From positions 6,222,028 through 6,286,027 of the forward strand of contig CM064666.1 of NCBI GenBank assembly GCA_032717465.1: a stretch of 64,000 nt of DNA, read 5' to 3'. Shown in pieces: positions 22,424 through 33,834 of this stretch (its first letter is position 1; the number at the start of each line of letters is the position of its first letter). Source of the stretch: Coenobita brevimanus. Its lineage: Eukaryota > Arthropoda > Malacostraca > Decapoda > Coenobitidae. The notes under the pieces are model-generated. The model was not told the origin of the DNA, ran no database searches, and was given only the letters and a program-made list of their open reading frames with translations. Made by a program: the position numbers and the translations under genes.

Positions 22424-24900
22424 TTATTCATTCACAGTTTCTCTCCATTCATTTCTATCATGCACAGCCACTCTTCCTTGCTCAACAGACATCCCTCTCG
22501 CATCCAATGCTCTCTTCACACTGTCCATCCATCCTATTCGTGGTCCTCCTCTCAGCCTTACACCTCTCACATCAGATCTAGTTATCTTTTTCATCAATCG
22601 CTCATTATCCATTCTCTCCACAAGCCCAAACCATCGCAACACCTTCTGCTCAACTCAATCAGCCATCTCCCGAACAACTTCAGTTCTCCTTTGCACTTCG
22701 TCATTTCTCACTTGATCCATACGCGTCACTCCACACATACTCCTCAGACACCTCAACTCCATTACAGTCAAACTTTTCCTCTCTGCTACACCCATATTCC
22801 ATGTTTCAGCCCCAGATAATGCAGTCAGTACCGCAACACCCTCATACAGCCTTCTCTTTACATCCATTCTAAGTGAACAACATTTAAACACCTTTTTCAT
22901 TCCTCCCAGCACCTTTTCTACTTCACTGATTCTAAACTTCACTTTTGTATCTATTCTTCCATCCACAGCAACATGTGACCCTAAATACTTAAATCACTCT
23001 ACCGCCTCAAGCAACTCACCATTCAAAACTGTATTCATCCTCCTACCATCTACCGACCTCGTACACTTCATCACTTTACTCTTATTCTCATTTACTTTCA
23101 AAATCCTCCTTTCAAACACCCTTCCAAACTCCTCTACCATCTGTCTCAAACTCTCCTCTGAATCCGCCACCAGTGCAGTATCATCTGCAAACAGCAGCCG
23201 TTTCAGATTCCACTCTCTCCCATCAACATCCACCAGACTTAGACCTCCACCTAACACTCTTGCATTCATCTCCCTTACAACACCATCCATATAAATATTA
23301 AACAACCAAGGTGACATCAGACATCCCTGCCGTAGCCCCACTCAAACGTGAAACCAGTCACTCACAATACTTCCCACTCTTACACATGCTTTACTATTTA
23401 CATAAAAACTTTTCACTCCTTTTAGTAACCAACCATCAAGTCCATACAATCACAAAACAGTCCACAAAGCCTCCTTATCAGTTCTATCATACGCTTTCTC
23501 TAAATCCATGAACGCCCAAAATACATCCTTACCTTTCGCTAAATACTTTCACACACCTATCTCACAGTGAATACCTGATCCACGCATCCCCTCCCTCTCC
23601 TAAAGCCACACTGCTCATCACCAATGACTCCCTCTGTACCCTTTCTAACTCTCTTAATTAACACTCAACCATACACCTTACAACACTCAACAGACTTATG
23701 CCCCTAAAGCTAATACATTCACACTTATTGCCCTTACTTTTATACAGTGGGACCACACAAACACTTGCCCAGTCAATTGGCTCCATACCTTTCACAAAGC
23801 ACACATTCAACAATCTTACTAACCAGTCAACAACCCAGAAGAGGCTGGATGACTCCGTAGCTGATGCCTGTCCAGGATGCAACACAGCACCCCATACTAT
23901 TAAGCACATTATGGAAGACTGCATTACACACAATCACCTACACCAACAACACAACATACACTCTTTGAGAGCTCTGTGGGAAAGCCTGGTCTCGGCCATG
24001 GCCTTCCTGAGGGACTCGAGGCTGTTCGGCCAGACTGCCTAGGGAACAACTACTACTACTACTACCAGTCCATAATAGTCACTCCCCCACCTTTCAGGCA
24101 TTTCACGCACACCCATCCATACCTGCAGCTTTCCCTGTTTTCATCTCCTTTACTGCCTCCTGCATTTCCTCCTTCATGATCAAAGAATCATTCAACTCTC
24201 CCAACACATTTATTCCTTGCACCCGTCCATCTGTCACAATCTCAGCCTCCCTTTCCTTGTCTACATTAAACAATCTTTCAAAATACTCCGCCCATCATTT
24301 CCTTACTGCATCTATCTCAGTTAACATCCTTCCATTCTCTGCTTTTACTTGCCCTTCCTTCCGAGACTCTCCTTTTCGCACTCTTGTCACCTCCTTCCAG
24401 AACATTTTCTTATTCTGTTGAAAATTCTTAGTCAACTGCCTACCCCACCTCTCATCTGCTGCCACTTTAGCATCACGCACAGCCCTTCTCACCCTATTCC
24501 ACTTTTCCTTATACCTCTCATATGACACCTCATCCTTCCTCTGCAGCCACACTTCATACACACGTCTCTTCCCAAGCACAGCCATACTTCCTTCCTTCCA
24601 CCACCATTCACTTCCTTTTCTTACACCACCACCCACTCGTCTCACACCACACACCTCTTCCACACGCCCCACCACAGCACTCATAAACAACTGCCATTCC
24701 TCCTCCACACTGCCATTTTCCTGACTTTTCACTGCGTTCCACTCATCTTTCAATTTCTCCTGATACTCTATAATTTTCTCTCTTTTATCCAACTCACTCA
24801 CTTTCAAAACATCCCTGCAACACCTAACTTTCCTAGCTTTCACCCATCTCTTACCTACTCTTAACTTTCCCTCCACCAGGTAGTGGTCAGTTTGATTTAT
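22424..24900 (-). pseudogene. Non-LTR polyprotein (linker plus RT), disrupted
   Basis: Right to left: TDHYLVEGKLRVGKRW, a 190-residue open linker (24876-24298) with Glu-Val-Cys-Gly-Val-Arg and many Trp/Arg, then AEYFERLFNVDKE, EMKTGKAAGMDGC, [nested insert], DWLVRLLNVCFVKGM, CVVPLYKSKGNKCEC and FRGISLLSVV, then FRRGRGCVDQ-like and FMDLEKAYDRTDKEALW (motif A, near 23490), MGLRQGCLMSPWLFNIYMDGV (motif B), RLLFADDTALVADS (motif C, intact), VNENKSKVMKCT, and MLRWFGLVERMDNERLMKK at the end. Catalytic Asp residues survive, but at least four frames are needed. The linker is the least damaged part. Confidence 0.85.
23837..24066 (+). mobile_element. Nested LINE 3' end with (CTA)n tail and target duplication
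   Basis: The plus strand encodes CPGCNTAPHTIKHIMEDC (a Cys-Cys-His-Cys-type block) and LRALWESLVSAMAFLRDSRLF, then stops and ends in (CTA)n at about 24046-24064. This is the expected C-terminus of an R1/Jockey-type LINE. The host LINE is split inside ..VTIMDW / VDWLVRL... 'accagtc' occurs at both junctions (about 23830 and 24063), a plausible 7-bp target duplication. Confidence 0.75.
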
Positions 24901-24905
24901 AGACT

Positions 24906-25284
24906 GTTTTTTAGACTGAGATCAGTGTGATTTAGTCATAGATAGGGTGAACATTGTTATTTTGAGGTACAGTTTACTAAGTTCAATTTTTTTTCCAGAC
25001 TTTGTTTTGATGATTTTCAGATTATATTTTTGGGTTTGAGTCAGAAACTGTTTTTAGGCTTAGTTTAGCTTTTTAAAGCTATTTTGGGATTTAGGTTGGC
25101 TAGGAACTTATTTCTGGACTCATTTGAGTGGGTGTAGGACTTGGTTGGGGGGGAAACCCAAGACTCAAAAATGCATCCCTATACTTTACATGTTAAATCT
25201 ACCCGAGATATGATACCCCGCCTAATGATGGGTTTTTATTTAACCAATTGCATCATTAAACTGGGGTATGCCTGTATGTATGTA
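24906..25284. other. Non-coding stretch, nothing recognised
   Basis: T-rich sequence with imperfect internal repetition ('agactg...gattta') but no element that I can name. Confidence 0.5.

Positions 25285-25357
<73 letters not shown>
25285..25357. repeat. (TG)n-(TA)n microsatellite
   Basis: TG run to about 25308, then 24 or so TA units. It abuts the left inverted repeat of the Penelope-like element. Confidence 0.97.
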
Positions 25358-25361
<4 letters not shown>

Positions 25362-25388
25362 AATATCAATATCAGGGCTTGTAGGAAC

Positions 25389-25447
25389 ATCTTTAATGGT
25401 AACGTTTCGCAATATCTCATTGCAGCATCAGACCTAAAAGTAATAAT
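25389..25447 (-). ncRNA. Hammerhead-ribozyme-like motif, left arm
   Basis: Minus strand: a stem I strand (CTTTTAGGT), core CTGATGC (canonical CTGATGA with the last A changed), a GCAAT/ATTGC hairpin as stem II, core GAAA, a self-complementary ACGT as minimal stem III, then GTT as possible cleavage site and ACCATTAAAG pairing back with stem I. An extra U sits between core and stem II. The altered core base predicts loss of activity in this copy. Confidence 0.6.
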
Positions 25448-25579
25448 TTATTTTAGCTATGGTAAAAATATTTATGTCTTTGATCAAACTTTGGATTGAA
25501 ATTGTAAAGAAAAAGTTCAAACTCTCCCAAAACACACTATTAACTTTAAGCTCGATTACAGAGGTAAACATAGTTTTCA

Positions 25580-26029
25580 CCTGAGAAACAAGCTATGCAA
25601 ACTACTCAGCTACACATTTCCACAAATAGAGTTCAGAGTCATTTTCAGTACGAGAAAAATAGGTACTCTCTTCAGAATCAAAGATAAAGTACCCATACAT
25701 CTACAGTCCTCTGTTGTTTACAGATATACAGTACGTGTGATAGCTGCCAGGCGTCATATATCGGAAAAACAGAGAGACATCTAAAAACACGCATACATGA
25801 ACACTTAGGTACATCAGCTCAAACAGGCAAACCAGTCACTAAACCACCCTTTAGTGCCATCAGACAACACTCACACACACACGATCACCCTGTCAAGCGA
25901 ACCTCCTTCACAGTCCTTGCTAAAAGCCAGTACAGCTCTGACCTCCCCATCATGGAGACATTTTATACACACCTCTACAAACCTGCTATCGGTGACAAAA
26001 GTTCATCTGTTCAACTGCTGTGTTTTTAA
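25580..26029 (+). pseudogene. Penelope-type RT end and GIY-YIG endonuclease
   Basis: The first part reads FRVIFSTRKIGTLFRIKDKVPIHLQSSVVYRYT, the conserved link after the RT domain. After a one-base shift near 25735 it continues as CDSCQASYIGKTERHLKTRIHEH, in which SYIGKT followed by Arg and His residues is the GIY-YIG core with its upstream Cys pair. It then runs through FSAIRQHSHTHDHPV and FTVLAKS to METFYTHLYKPAIG and a stop at about 26029. The nuclease would nick the target at insertion. The frameshift makes it a pseudogene. Confidence 0.85.
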
Positions 26030-26173
26030 AGGTTTGAATGTATTCTTATCTTGAAATTTTACCTGAATGTTCTTGTTTTTACTACACTGGTTTGTGCATT
26101 TTAGTGTATGAATGTTTTTATTTTTTGATGACTTAAGTAGGATATCCATTTGCTTTAGAATATTTCTTAGCTA

Positions 26174-26321
26174 TTTTCAATGCAAAGTTTGATCAAAGAC
26201 ATAAATATTTTTACCATAACTAAAATAAATTATTACTTTTAGGTCTGATGATGCAATGAGATATTGCAAAACGTTACCATTAAAGATGTTCCTACAAGCC
26301 CTGGTATTGATATTCCTTATT
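26174..26321 (+). repeat. Right inverted arm (pseudo-LTR) of the Penelope-like element
   Basis: Reverse complement of 25358-25503 with only a few differences, for example 'ctggtattg' against 'ctgatattg' and GCAAAAC against GCGAAAC. Confidence 0.85.
26233..26291 (+). ncRNA. Hammerhead-ribozyme-like motif, right arm
   Basis: Plus strand: ACTTTTAGGT, then an intact CTGATGA core at 26245-26251, stem II GCAAT/ATTGC with a five-base loop, then AAAA where GAAA is expected (26268-26271), palindromic ACGT, GTT, and ACCATTAAAG complementary to the first strand. The core lesion differs from that of the left arm, so the two copies together define an intact consensus. Confidence 0.6.
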
Positions 26322-26355
26322 CGCCTGCGCTTTCCAAGCAACCAGTCAGTCGCCA

Positions 26356-26356
<1 letters not shown>

Positions 26357-26390
<34 letters not shown>
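26357..26390. repeat. (TA)n microsatellite (left flank of Tigger element)
   Basis: TA run ending exactly where the Tigger terminal repeat starts. 26322-26356 is a short unique spacer. Confidence 0.95.
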
Positions 26391-26395
<5 letters not shown>

Positions 26396-26472
26396 ATCCC
26401 TCCACTATCCGACGTAATAGAGCCATAGGCATGTCCAGAAAGTGATCTTGTCCGGATAGTGGGCACCAGCCT

Positions 26473-26870
26473 CCTGGACTTGTATTTATAGACCCTAACT
26501 CAGAAAAACACCTATACAACTCCCTCTGGACATGCATAGCACCTATTTAAGACCCAAATCACACTAATAAGGGACATAAAAGACTGAAATAAATGCAAAA
26601 GAACCATAAAATGAAGTTTTTGAGGGAGGTTTATACAATATTAAACATTCTGGGTACTTACAAATCCCTGGCTCCTGGACTGGTAGTTATGGACCCTAAC
26701 CTAGCCTAACTCAGAAAAACACTTCCCTACTGCACATGCATAGCACCTAAGACACTATTCACACCAATAAGGGACATAAAAGTGAAATGAGGTGTTAGAG
26801 GTAAGTACAGTATGGAAAATACAGTACAGTACAGTATGAAACATTCTGGGTACTTACAGCAAGTCCCTGG
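26473..26870. repeat. Tandem duplication of about 200 bp inside the Tigger 3' region
   Basis: Unit one starts 'cctggacttgtatttatag' at 26473 and unit two 'cctggactggtagttatgg' at 26674. Both continue with 'ctcagaaaaacac', 'atgcatagcacct', 'aataagggacataaaag' and 'acattctgggtacttac'. Confidence 0.8.
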
Positions 26871-27260
26871 CCATCTCAATGAATAACCACCTCCTCTCAG
26901 ACTCTGTCAGTAAAAAGGATTTCCTGAAGTACACGCAGTACACTGTTCATGAAGTCTTGCACTTAACTTAGTCATTCGCACTCAGAAGTCCATTCTCGTT
27001 ACACTGTGCACTCTTGTCTTACTTATGCTCCATTGTAACTTAATGAAATAAGTGTTGCACTCTGCACTTTAAGTCTTTCCACTCATAAAACCATTTTCTA
27101 AACAAAACACACTCAGGTTATTTTACGTAAAATTTACAGTCCAAAAAATCTTTGTCTTTTCACTCAGATTTCTAATTTCTTAATAATACTGTATGCACTG
27201 TTTTTCTTTCACTGCACAACACTAAATTCCCGTGTGGTCTAGTGGAGAAGTTCTTGCCAT

Positions 27261-29151
27261 TTAATCACTGTCAGAGTCTGAGAGTAGCACAGGGAGGTGA
27301 CCTAGGGGTGCGTCGCTGGGTCGTGGTGATGGCGTACCCACTGCAGACGACTCTGAAGATAGGCGCAAACTCACGTCAAGCGGTGCCTCCAACGTGGCTG
27401 ATGTGCTGGGCTGTGGCTCGGAGCATGAGGGCCTGTCTTGGGAAGGCAACGGAGTGGAGCCAGGGCTGGGCATAGCTTGGGTCACGGGCCTGAAAAAGCT
27501 GTCAATCGTTGATTGACACAAGGAACGACGATTCTGACGATTAATGATGTGCTGCCTGAAAGCACGCACTTCCTCCACAAGTCCCAAGGGCCCCATCTCC
27601 CTGTCACAGTCCAGGTGTTCTAGGTAGTTCAGAACGAACTCTAGGTGTTCCTGGAGTGCGCTCAGCTTGGGGATGGCTGGAGTAGTGTCATGCTGAGAGG
27701 AGTCCGCATCATCATCACCATCCTCGTCAGAATCTTCAAGCTAGATACTGACACCTGCAACTGAAGATGCGATCTTAATATCAGGCAGGGTCTGATACCC
27801 AGGATCGCCCTCATGCACTCATGCACTTCGTCCACATTAACATTGTCCCCATGTGCACGTAGATGTGCATGGAAGTCATCCACGTCGAAACCTAGGAAAT
27901 CATGTTCCACATCTGTTCCGAGAAGCAGACGAGACCAACCATTTTCTATAGTCTTGACAGGGACTTCCTTCCATGCACTGGCCCACTTGTAAATAGCAGA
28001 CTTGATGTTGTAGTGGCAAAGGTTTTCCAAAGTCCGCTGGCCTCGCGTGTCCCATCCCTCCCTGCGCTCATCCTCGTCTTCAAGAACAACCATCATCTCA
28101 TCCAGGAACTTCCGTCAGTATAGCTGCTTCGTTGCCACGATCACTCCTTGGTCCATTGGTTGGATGAGAGCAGTAGTATTAGGTGGCAGAAACATGCACC
28201 TAATGCGGCCATTCTCACCCACCAAGTCCTTGTCGCACGGGTGGGCAGGTGCATTGTTGAGGAGAAGGAGGGCCTTTACCTGGTCACGTGGGATACCCAG
28301 TTTCTCCGTCTGGTAATGTATGACCTCCTTGACGAAATGGCGGTGGAACCAGTCTTTGAAGATGTGGGCTGTGAACCATGCCTTCAAGGAATGGTACCAA
28401 ATGACAGGAAGGACATCCATCACTCCATGAAGACACCGAGGCTGCTTTGCACGGCCAACAATAACGGGCTTAAGCTGGTGCATGCCGTTAGCATTAGCAC
28501 AAAACAAAGCAGATATCCTTTGCTTGGAGAGCTTGCAGCCAGGTTCATGCTTCTCCATCTCCTCAGCTAGAGTGTTCGTAGGCAAAGAGCGATAGAAGAA
28601 ACCAGTTTCATCAGCGTCATAAACTTGACCGAGAGTGAGGCCCTCCCTGTCGATCAAGCCCTTCACCTTGTGCCGAAACTCCTCTACTCCATCCTCGTTA
28701 GCGTCCAAAGCTTCACCATGAGACTTACGGTTGGTAAGGCCATGTCGTAACTTGAACATGAAGAGCCAACACTCGGATGCCTTGAAGTCTAGGGCGTCGT
28801 GAAGCTTTGCAAACTTTTCAGCAGCAGCCTTCAGCTCCGTACCACATACCATCACACCAGTAGCACGTTGCTGTCGATACCAAATCAAAGTGGAACGGTC
28901 GACTTCAGCAAACTTGGGAGTAAATATCATCTTCCTCTCCAAGTTGCGTTTGCTTTTCGACGAGAAGTCAGCCGTGTACTGCATGAGTTTGTCTTGGGAT
29001 CTCTTGATATCAAACAAGTAGATCGGGCAAGGTTGAACTCACGAAGGATGCGTGACGAAGACCATCCCACATCTACTTTCTCCAATATCTCCCTCTTCTT
29101 CTCCAGAGTCAAAACCACTCTCTTCCTCTTCTCAGGCGGCGGGGCCATCAT
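27261..29151 (-). pseudogene. Tigger/jerky-type transposase, disrupted
   Basis: Start taken at MAPPPEKRKRVVLTL (29151). Domains: N-terminal psq-type helix-turn-helix (residues ~8-55, KKREILEKV..ILREFNLARST), CENP-B-type HTH (~75-150, STLIWYRQQRATG), then a DDE domain with DADETGFFYRSLP (first Asp), LLLNNAPAHP (second Asp changed to Asn, codon 28256-28258) and LIQPMDQGVI (third Asp). The acidic C-terminal tail contains QSTIDSFFRPV and ends DSDSD. Lesions: one-base loss near 29020, TGA at 28115-28117, an 8-bp tandem duplication (CTCATGCA twice, 27810-27825) and TAG at 27741-27743. Full length would be about 630 residues, usual for this family. It cannot transpose itself. Confidence 0.9.
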
Positions 29152-29503
29152 CACACACACGAAGGAGAGGCACGAGAGCAGCAGGAGAGCCTGCAGCAGG
29201 TAAGGCACCACCACAAAAGCGAGCATGTGGGCAGCCATGACAACGAGTGTACACTCATGACAAGAGATGGGTGGTAAGTGGGGAGGATGCCGGGGTGCTC
29301 TAGCAGATATCGGAGGAATGACGTACCAAAACAAAGCTGTCCCGTGCTGTGAGCAATAAGTTCAAATTATGGGCGGGAAAAAGTCGGATTTTTTCCATTT
29401 TTTTGCGGTTTTCGGACCATTTTGGGAGTATTGGATCCCGGGACAATTATGTCCGGTAAGTGGGGACGTCCAGAAAGTAGGCGTCTGGATAGTATGGGGA
29501 TTA

Positions 29504-29760
<257 letters not shown>

Positions 29761-29794
29761 TATATGTATGCATGTACGTATTTGGAATCACCAA

Positions 29795-30595
29795 CCCCGG
29801 GACGACTATCCCGAGGTGCTCGAACTGGTGCTGATCTACCTTGGAAGCACACCTCCTCGCTGGGCAAAATTCTGAGCTCCTGGACCTATGCCCCATGCTC
29901 GGTGGATAGCAAAAGCTATTTACAGCCACAGAGTTTGGCTTTTTTGGTCTCAGTCTCACCTGACAGCAAGGGAAGGCATAGGACTGCGCTATCTTAACAT
30001 CTTATTTCTAGCAAAGTTTTGTATCAAGGCCTGGTTCCAAGCACCTCTGACTTCCAGTGCAGCTAGGAATGACCTCTATCTCCTTCATCAACTTCATCGA
30101 TACCCTCAGCAAAACATCGGGGTAGCTACATTGCACAAAATGGCAGGGCATTTATGGTACCTGTCAGAAGATCTGATCTTTCTTAGCCTTTTGATCCAGA
30201 TGTGGATCTGGCCACAAAGCAGGCCATTCTGGAAGCTTCAACAGAGAATGAAGGAGAGAAGGACCCACCACAACGAGCGATGTTAGACCTCGAGAATGTG
30301 AAACAAATAACGCTTGTTGATTTTGTCTCAAAGCAAAGTAGAAAGGTATTTGTGACATTAGGCATACCAGATGGAGTCCTAGACGAAGACCCTGGTACAT
30401 GGAATGACAGGGATGACTTCAAGGTTGTTCAGGCGATTGTGAACTCTCTTGTAATGATCAATGACCATGCCGAAAGAATTGTCGCCCTAATGCAGGAAGC
30501 AACGAGGTCAGGAAACTTACGAAACGAGGAGCAGTTGCCGTATGCCCTCTAAGTTGTCGAGCAGAACCGGACAGACTATCCTGATGCGAAGAAAT
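29795..30595 (+). pseudogene. C-terminal part of an uncharacterised repeated protein family
   Basis: Frame one (29795-30190): [20 protein letters not shown], stop, [59 protein letters not shown]. After a one-base shift near 30190: DVDLATKQAILEAST, ITLVDFVSKQS, VQAIVNSLVMINDHAERIVALMQEA, NEEQLPYAL, stop, VVEQNRTDYPDAKKSTL. I recognise the M-H-x-A-R-W-M-x-K-A-I-Y, G-H-L-W-Y-L-S-E and V-N-D-S-A-E-R-like blocks from multi-copy hypothetical proteins in arthropod and cnidarian genomes (from memory). Their function is unknown to me; the multi-copy pattern suggests a mobile element gene. A 23-base poly-A follows at 30608. Two stops and one shift make this copy dead. Confidence 0.65.
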
Positions 30596-30631
30596 CAACC
30601 CTACTGTAAAAAAAAAAAAAAAAAAAAAAAA

Positions 30632-31177
<546 letters not shown>

Positions 31178-31379
31178 GTAGGTGGGGGCGCTCACCATCC
31201 ACTCACTCGATGCAGTGCTGCTCTCGGATGTCTGCCCTGTCATTTCCTTCATCCTTCCTTCCTTTCATCCTCTTCTGTTTTTCTTTCCTTCATTCTTTCC
31301 ACTTCCTTCTGCCTACGGTTGACTTTACGCTCCCTCTTCTGTCTTTCCTTCATATTTTCCTCTTCCTTCTGCCTGTGGG

Positions 31380-31683
31380 TGACTCTATACTCAGTGACAA
31401 ACCAAATGGATTCCTGCACACCAGGAAACCATTTACTGTGCTGGGTAGTAACCATAACCAAATTTTGGAGCCTGGTGCTTTAGTAGGTAATTACGGAGCT
31501 CTAATCGGATTGAGCCAATGAAGGTTTATATCAAGGGGTGGTTGGGGTTTATTGCTCACGTAATGCCACTCACAGATGAGTGAGGCTGGTCACTCTTATC
31601 TTAAATGTCAGGGCCAACTTGCCTAGCCTCGGGTTCCTACGCTCCTCATGAGGCAACGTAAGATTGGAGGATGGATGGATGAT
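31380..31683 (+). repeat. Dispersed repeat family C, copy 3 (possible SINE)
   Basis: The most complete copy: 'cagtgacaaaccaaatgg', 'gctgggtagtaaccataac', 'gtgctttagtaggtaatta', 'ctctaatcggattgagcca', 'gtggttggggtttattgct', 'agatgagtgaggctggtca' and a GGAT-type tail at 31666-31680. The central TGCTTTAGTAGG resembles a tRNA A box. 31175-31379 is C/T-rich and otherwise unremarkable. Confidence 0.7.
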
Positions 31684-31711
31684 ATACCTATCTATCTATC
31701 TATACAGCAAA

Positions 31712-31742
<31 letters not shown>

Positions 31743-31903
31743 TCGTTACCGACCCGGGATTCGAACTCAGGACTTCTAGGTTGCGTGCCGAAATGACGAA
31801 ACAAATGCCTAAAACAACTAGATTATCTATCTGTCTATCTATCTATCTCTCTATCTCTCTATCTATCTATCCATATCTATATCTATCTATCTATCTATAT
31901 ATA

Positions 31904-31991
<88 letters not shown>
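31684..31991. repeat. (CTAT)n and (TA)n tracts enclosing a tRNA-like fragment
   Basis: CTAT repeats at 31686-31743 and 31824-31895, then TA to 31991. Between them, 31745-31815 on the minus strand has a B box (GAGTTCGAATCCC) and the order 'tctagttgttttaggcat', 'ggcacgcaacctagaagtc', 'ctgagttcgaatcccgg'. It reads as a decayed tRNA-derived SINE head. Confidence 0.75.
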
Positions 31992-31993
<2 letters not shown>

Positions 31994-32353
31994 TCTGGTA
32001 GGTTACGAGTACACTAGAAATCGATGGTAAACGTGTTGAAGAATCTCACATTAGAACCATGTGTTGTTACTTCTACATAAACAAATCCTGAATTGATCGC
32101 CTGACATTTGGCTTTCGGTCTTGCCACCTCCACCATTAGTATACCGGGAAGAATTTTTTTTCATTAATAGAGTATTGTTAGAATTTACGACACACTCCAT
32201 ATCGGTGTGTGGTTGCTGGCAGGGAATGATCGAGTCATGCCAGTCAGTAGAATGTTGATGGTAATGGTACTAATATTCTCGGAGTTATTTGACTCAATAA
32301 AATTATTTTGCGTTTGCTGGAAATAGGTTTACTATTGACGTTGTTTGCGTGTA
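31992..32353. other. Non-coding stretch, nothing recognised
   Basis: No element seen before the foldback arm begins. Confidence 0.5.
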
Positions 32354-33235
32354 TGTACAGCCGACAGCAGAAGTTCGTCCCTCTTAGCGTGCGTGATACG
32401 AGCCTGTTGATATGGTAACACTGCATGAGATAGAGTTGACAGGTACGCTTTAAATGGCTAATATTAAAGAAATGTGTTCGGAGATAAGAACACATTCTCT
32501 AATGATAATATTAATTTGCAGCAGGTGAGATAATAAAGTTATTGTGAAATGTTTGACATTGGTGTATGAAGATTCTTCGTTACGGACACAGACGCCTAGG
32601 ATTACTTGGACTGGACTGATGTTGCCAGCAAGTATTATATGAAATATTATAGAACGATTGCAGTCTTAAAGGTGAGGTTGCAAGAAAACACTAATTACGA
32701 TGTCAGTTACACACTAAACAAACACAGAAACTGCCAGTTCGTGTTTCGCCGGTATGCGATTTTTTATAAGTTAAGTCACTTCCCTTTCCGACCTCTCTCC
32801 CCACCGGTCTCTCTTCTTCCAAGTCATGCTCTGCCATCATCCACGTTTTATCGTTAATGTTGAAAATCGTATGTCTGTAGGTAAACTATGGGAAATAATA
32901 TAAAAGTGTCAATGAGCTTCTTTTCCTCCATCGCTTGAAGTGTTATCAATGACTTGAATATAAATGTTAGTAACATGAATAAATAGTCACTGTGGTGGTT
33001 AGGAGACATTTCTCGTCATCATTTATGTAACACTTACCTAACTATCGTTCTTACAGTGCCCAAAATACACTCCCTCTCCACCCCCTCGCCGTCTCCTCCC
33101 CTCCCCCTTCCACTGTTTCCATCACTTCTCCCCCCTCCCTCCGCCCCCATTTCCAGTAACCTTTGTTTATAGCCTGCAACACTCCGAATCCCTCCCCACC
33201 GTGTTATTGTATTGACCCTGCCCAACTTCTCTCCC
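32354..33235 (+). repeat. Foldback element, left arm
   Basis: Landmarks going inward: 'aagttcgtccctcttagcg', 'tgttcggagataagaacac', 'gacacagacgcctaggatt', 'cgtgtttcgccggtatgcg', 'cactgtggtggttaggaga', then a C-rich run 'ccctctccaccccctcgcc'. The inner 80 bases are more diverged than the rest. Confidence 0.85.
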
Positions 33236-33571
33236 TTGTCATTTCAAATGTCTTTTTCTCTACCTTTTTTATTTTTGTCTCGGGAATCGAACAACATAAC
33301 GATGTTTGGGTCATGTTTTTGTATAGTATCCTTTAATAATGTTTAATATTATAATGACCGTGACAATGGCGGTCAAGAGGCATTAACTGTTCAAAGGACG
33401 GCAGTCAGTGCCTCAGTTTAATGATCATTTTATTTCTCCTCCTCTAGCCATTAATATCTTGCTTACACTTATTTTATAAATCCCAACATACATAAAATAT
33501 GAAGCACAAACGTCCTTCTTTTCACCAAAGAAAGTATAAAATGAAAAATAATCATTGCGTATGTTGTATGA

Positions 33572-33834
33572 CTGAGGTGGTTTGGACATGTGGAGAGAAT
33601 GGAGAATGAAAGACTGACTAAGAGGGTGTATGTAGGTGAGGTGGAAGAAGGGAGAGGGAGGGGTAGACCGAGGATGAGGTGGAGGGATGGAGTTGAGAGG
33701 AATATATGGGGGAGGGGGGGTTGAGTTGGGGGGAGGGGAGTCAAATGGTGGGTGACAGAGCGACTTGGAGGCGTTTTGTCTGCGACAACCCTTTCGGGAT
33801 TAGGGCGTCGGGCTATAGATAGATAGATAGATAG
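33572..33834 (+). mobile_element. Short LINE 3'-end insertion with 11-bp target duplication
   Basis: 263 bases starting at the codons LRWFGHVERMENERLTKRVY and ending in a (GATA)n tail. ATGTTGTATGA stands directly on both sides (33561-33571 and 33835-33845), a perfect 11-bp target-site duplication, so this is a clean target-primed insertion. It is the same family as the C-terminus and 3' UTR at 19558-19803. Confidence 0.92.

Larger units (their letters stand above)
22085..24905 (-). mobile_element. 5'-truncated LINE with (GATA)n tail
   Basis: The minus-strand element ends at 22085 in a (CTAT)n run (its GATA tail) after about 330 bases of 3' UTR. It begins at 24905 in the last residues of the endonuclease (INQTDHYLVEG, the S/T-D-H motif). 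A short LINE tail is nested at 23837-24066. The element gives EN remnant, linker, RT and C-terminus in order. Confidence 0.82.
25358..26321 (+). mobile_element. Penelope-like retroelement remnant with inverted terminal repeats
   Basis: A left arm (25358-25503) and a right arm (26174-26321) are near-perfect reverse complements of about 147 bases. Both start at 'aaggaatatcaata' at the outer end. Between them the plus strand encodes the RT-endonuclease junction and GIY-YIG nuclease typical of Penelope-like elements. Such elements are known to carry pseudo-LTRs in direct or inverted orientation and hammerhead motifs within them. Both are seen here. The RT core is missing, so this copy is strongly 5'-truncated or internally deleted. 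Confidence 0.85.

Noticed and set aside
28148..28570. 140-codon plus frame
   Set aside because: Antisense shadow of the Tigger transposase.
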